From contig NZ_NRSW01000001.1 in NCBI RefSeq assembly GCF_002288635.1, positions 3,119,852 to 3,183,851 of the forward strand: a stretch of DNA of 64,000 nucleotides, read 5' to 3'. The position numbers and the translations under genes are program-made. This DNA comes from Mucilaginibacter sp. MD40. Lineage in GTDB: Bacteria > Bacteroidota > Bacteroidia > Sphingobacteriales > Sphingobacteriaceae. Each line of letters starts with the position of its first letter. Within the stretch, counting starts at the first letter, position 1. Shown here in pieces: positions 63,245 through 64,000 of the stretch. The notes below the pieces were generated by a model. The model had not been told where the DNA came from. It saw only the letters and a list, made by a program, of their open reading frames with translations, and did no database searches.

Positions 63245-63575
63245 TGTCGTTGTTTTTACATTTAAACTAATTGTGATACACCCCCATAAACAAATATGTT
63301 GCCAACACGGCACAATTGCCTGTAAAACCATACAACAATTTACCCTATTAAATGTTAATTTAAACACCTGTATAAGTAGTTTATATACTGAAAATCAATT
63401 TAGTTTACCATTTTTTAACAATTAAAACATATAGTTTTCATATCAACTTCAGACGGCCTGTCAACCTCAGTTATCTGTATACTTAAATAGAATTGCTGTA
63501 TAGTGCTATATATACTCGCTGGTTTAATAACCTCGATTTTCATTTGTTTTTCATGCCATACCCATAGGTGCAAAC
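63245..63575. other. Intergenic spacer upstream of the barrel gene
   Basis: About 330 bases, AT-rich, with no convincing gene, tRNA or repeat. Holds the promoter of the minus-strand barrel gene. No matches to the complete TAnnTTTG box at the expected distance were found by eye. Confidence 0.45.
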
Positions 63576-63608
63576 AAAAAATGCCCTCCGTTTATAGAGG
63601 GCATTTTT
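63576..63608. terminator. Terminator of the RND gene
   Basis: AAAAATGCCCTC and GAGGGCATTTTT around a 9-base loop, with A-run and T-run at the two ends; downstream of the RND gene on the minus strand. Confidence 0.83.
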
Positions 63609-63626
63609 TATTCTTATTAATTGATG

Positions 63627-64000
63627 TTAAGCTTGCGGATCAGTTTCCGGGTCGGGTTTGTAGTTTTTCTCCAACTCGGCCAGTTTTTCCTTGCCGTAAG
63701 CCATTTTGGTAATGATGTAGAACAACACCGGTACAATAAATATGGCTAACGATGTTGCCGCGAGCATACCGCCAAACACCGTCCAGCCAATGGTTTGCCT
63801 TGCCTGCGCACCGGCACCCGAAGCAATTACCAGCGGGAATACACCCAATATAAACGCCAGCGACGTCATGATGATCGGGCGTAAGCGCAGCCTTACGGCT
63901 TCAAGCGTGGCCTTTTCCAATTCCATCCCCCTATCTACACGTTCTTTGGCAAACTCTACAATCAGGATAGCATTCTTAGCCGCGAGACCAATAAGAGTGA
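63627..64000 (-). CDS. RND efflux transporter, C-terminal part (runs off the right edge)
   Basis: About 124 codons to TTA at 63627; the frame is open to the edge of the window. [18 protein letters not shown], then [55 protein letters not shown], the canonical TM11-TM12 region of AcrB/MexB inner-membrane pumps, and a short charged tail. Exports drugs, metals or lipids using proton-motive force together with a membrane-fusion protein and TolC-like channel that must lie outside the window. Confidence 0.92.
   Translation of the reverse strand, partial: TLIGLAAKNAILIVEFAKERVDRGMELEKATLEAVRLRLRPIIMTSLAFILGVFPLVIASGAGAQARQTIGWTVFGGMLAATSLAIFIVPVLFYIITKMAYGKEKLAELEKNYKPDPETDPQA

Noticed and set aside
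1..64000. CRISPR arrays, rRNA or tRNA genes, prophage
   Set aside because: No regularly spaced repeats with unique spacers, no conserved rRNA stretch, no tRNA-like cloverleaf with TTCRA arm and no phage gene cluster were seen by eye.

Overview
The window is a stretch of Bacteroidota chromosome, most likely Sphingobacteriaceae and close to Mucilaginibacter or Pedobacter. This is inferred from several features: TonB-dependent Oar-like receptors, type III glutamine synthetase, DUF3857/transglutaminase proteins, NHL-repeat lipoproteins, TlpA-like lipoproteins with an N-terminal DUF4369-like region, and weak Shine-Dalgarno sequences. Promoter -7 boxes also fit the Bacteroidota form TAnnTTTG. I see no rRNA, tRNA, CRISPR array, prophage or insertion sequence.

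Layout. 1-10564 (+) is the end of an exopolysaccharide locus. In order it holds the tail of a polyprenyl-phosphate sugar transferase, a half-size TolC-like outer-membrane protein, a Wzz/BY-kinase-like co-polymerase with a degenerate kinase domain, a 48-residue membrane peptide, a Wzy/O-antigen-ligase-like protein, a hexapeptide acyltransferase, a Wzx-like flippase, a GT2 glycosyltransferase and a stand-alone A-PCP-TE non-ribosomal peptide synthetase-like enzyme. 10561-19529 holds two VOC proteins, a large bacterial alpha-2-macroglobulin with its thioester motif, a DUF1080 protein and a TPR protein. A REP-like inverted repeat pair lies between two of these genes. 19531-31066 holds purine genes (purL, purM), a TonB protein, an outer-membrane porin divergent from glutamine synthetase III, a ClC channel and a fatty-acid-hydroxylase-like enzyme.

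31137-46512 holds an Oar-like receptor paired with an NHL-propeller lipoprotein, lpdA, a type-B carboxylesterase, a Rdx protein, an Rrf2 regulator, a frameshifted TPR/HisKA sensor, a lipoprotein with three DTTPPD repeats, an RluA pseudouridine synthase, a histone-H1-like protein, an OmpR-type regulator, a TlpA-like protein and gatB. 46695-64000 holds a Gly/His-rich secreted protein, alaS with an AT-rich insertion of about 100 codons, a DUF3857 pair, a MerR regulator, a frameshifted comEC, a DUF4412-like protein, and a four-gene operon (CDF transporter, Nudix, bioA, ferritin-like diiron protein). An aspartate aminotransferase, an outer-membrane barrel protein and the end of an RND pump complete the window.

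The observations I rate highest are: the A-PCP-TE enzyme tied to an exopolysaccharide operon; a complete ferritin-like diiron signature in a gene locked into an operon behind bioA; the AT-rich insertion in AlaRS; two genes each broken by one missing A in a homopolymer; and the DTTPPD-repeat mini-lipoprotein.
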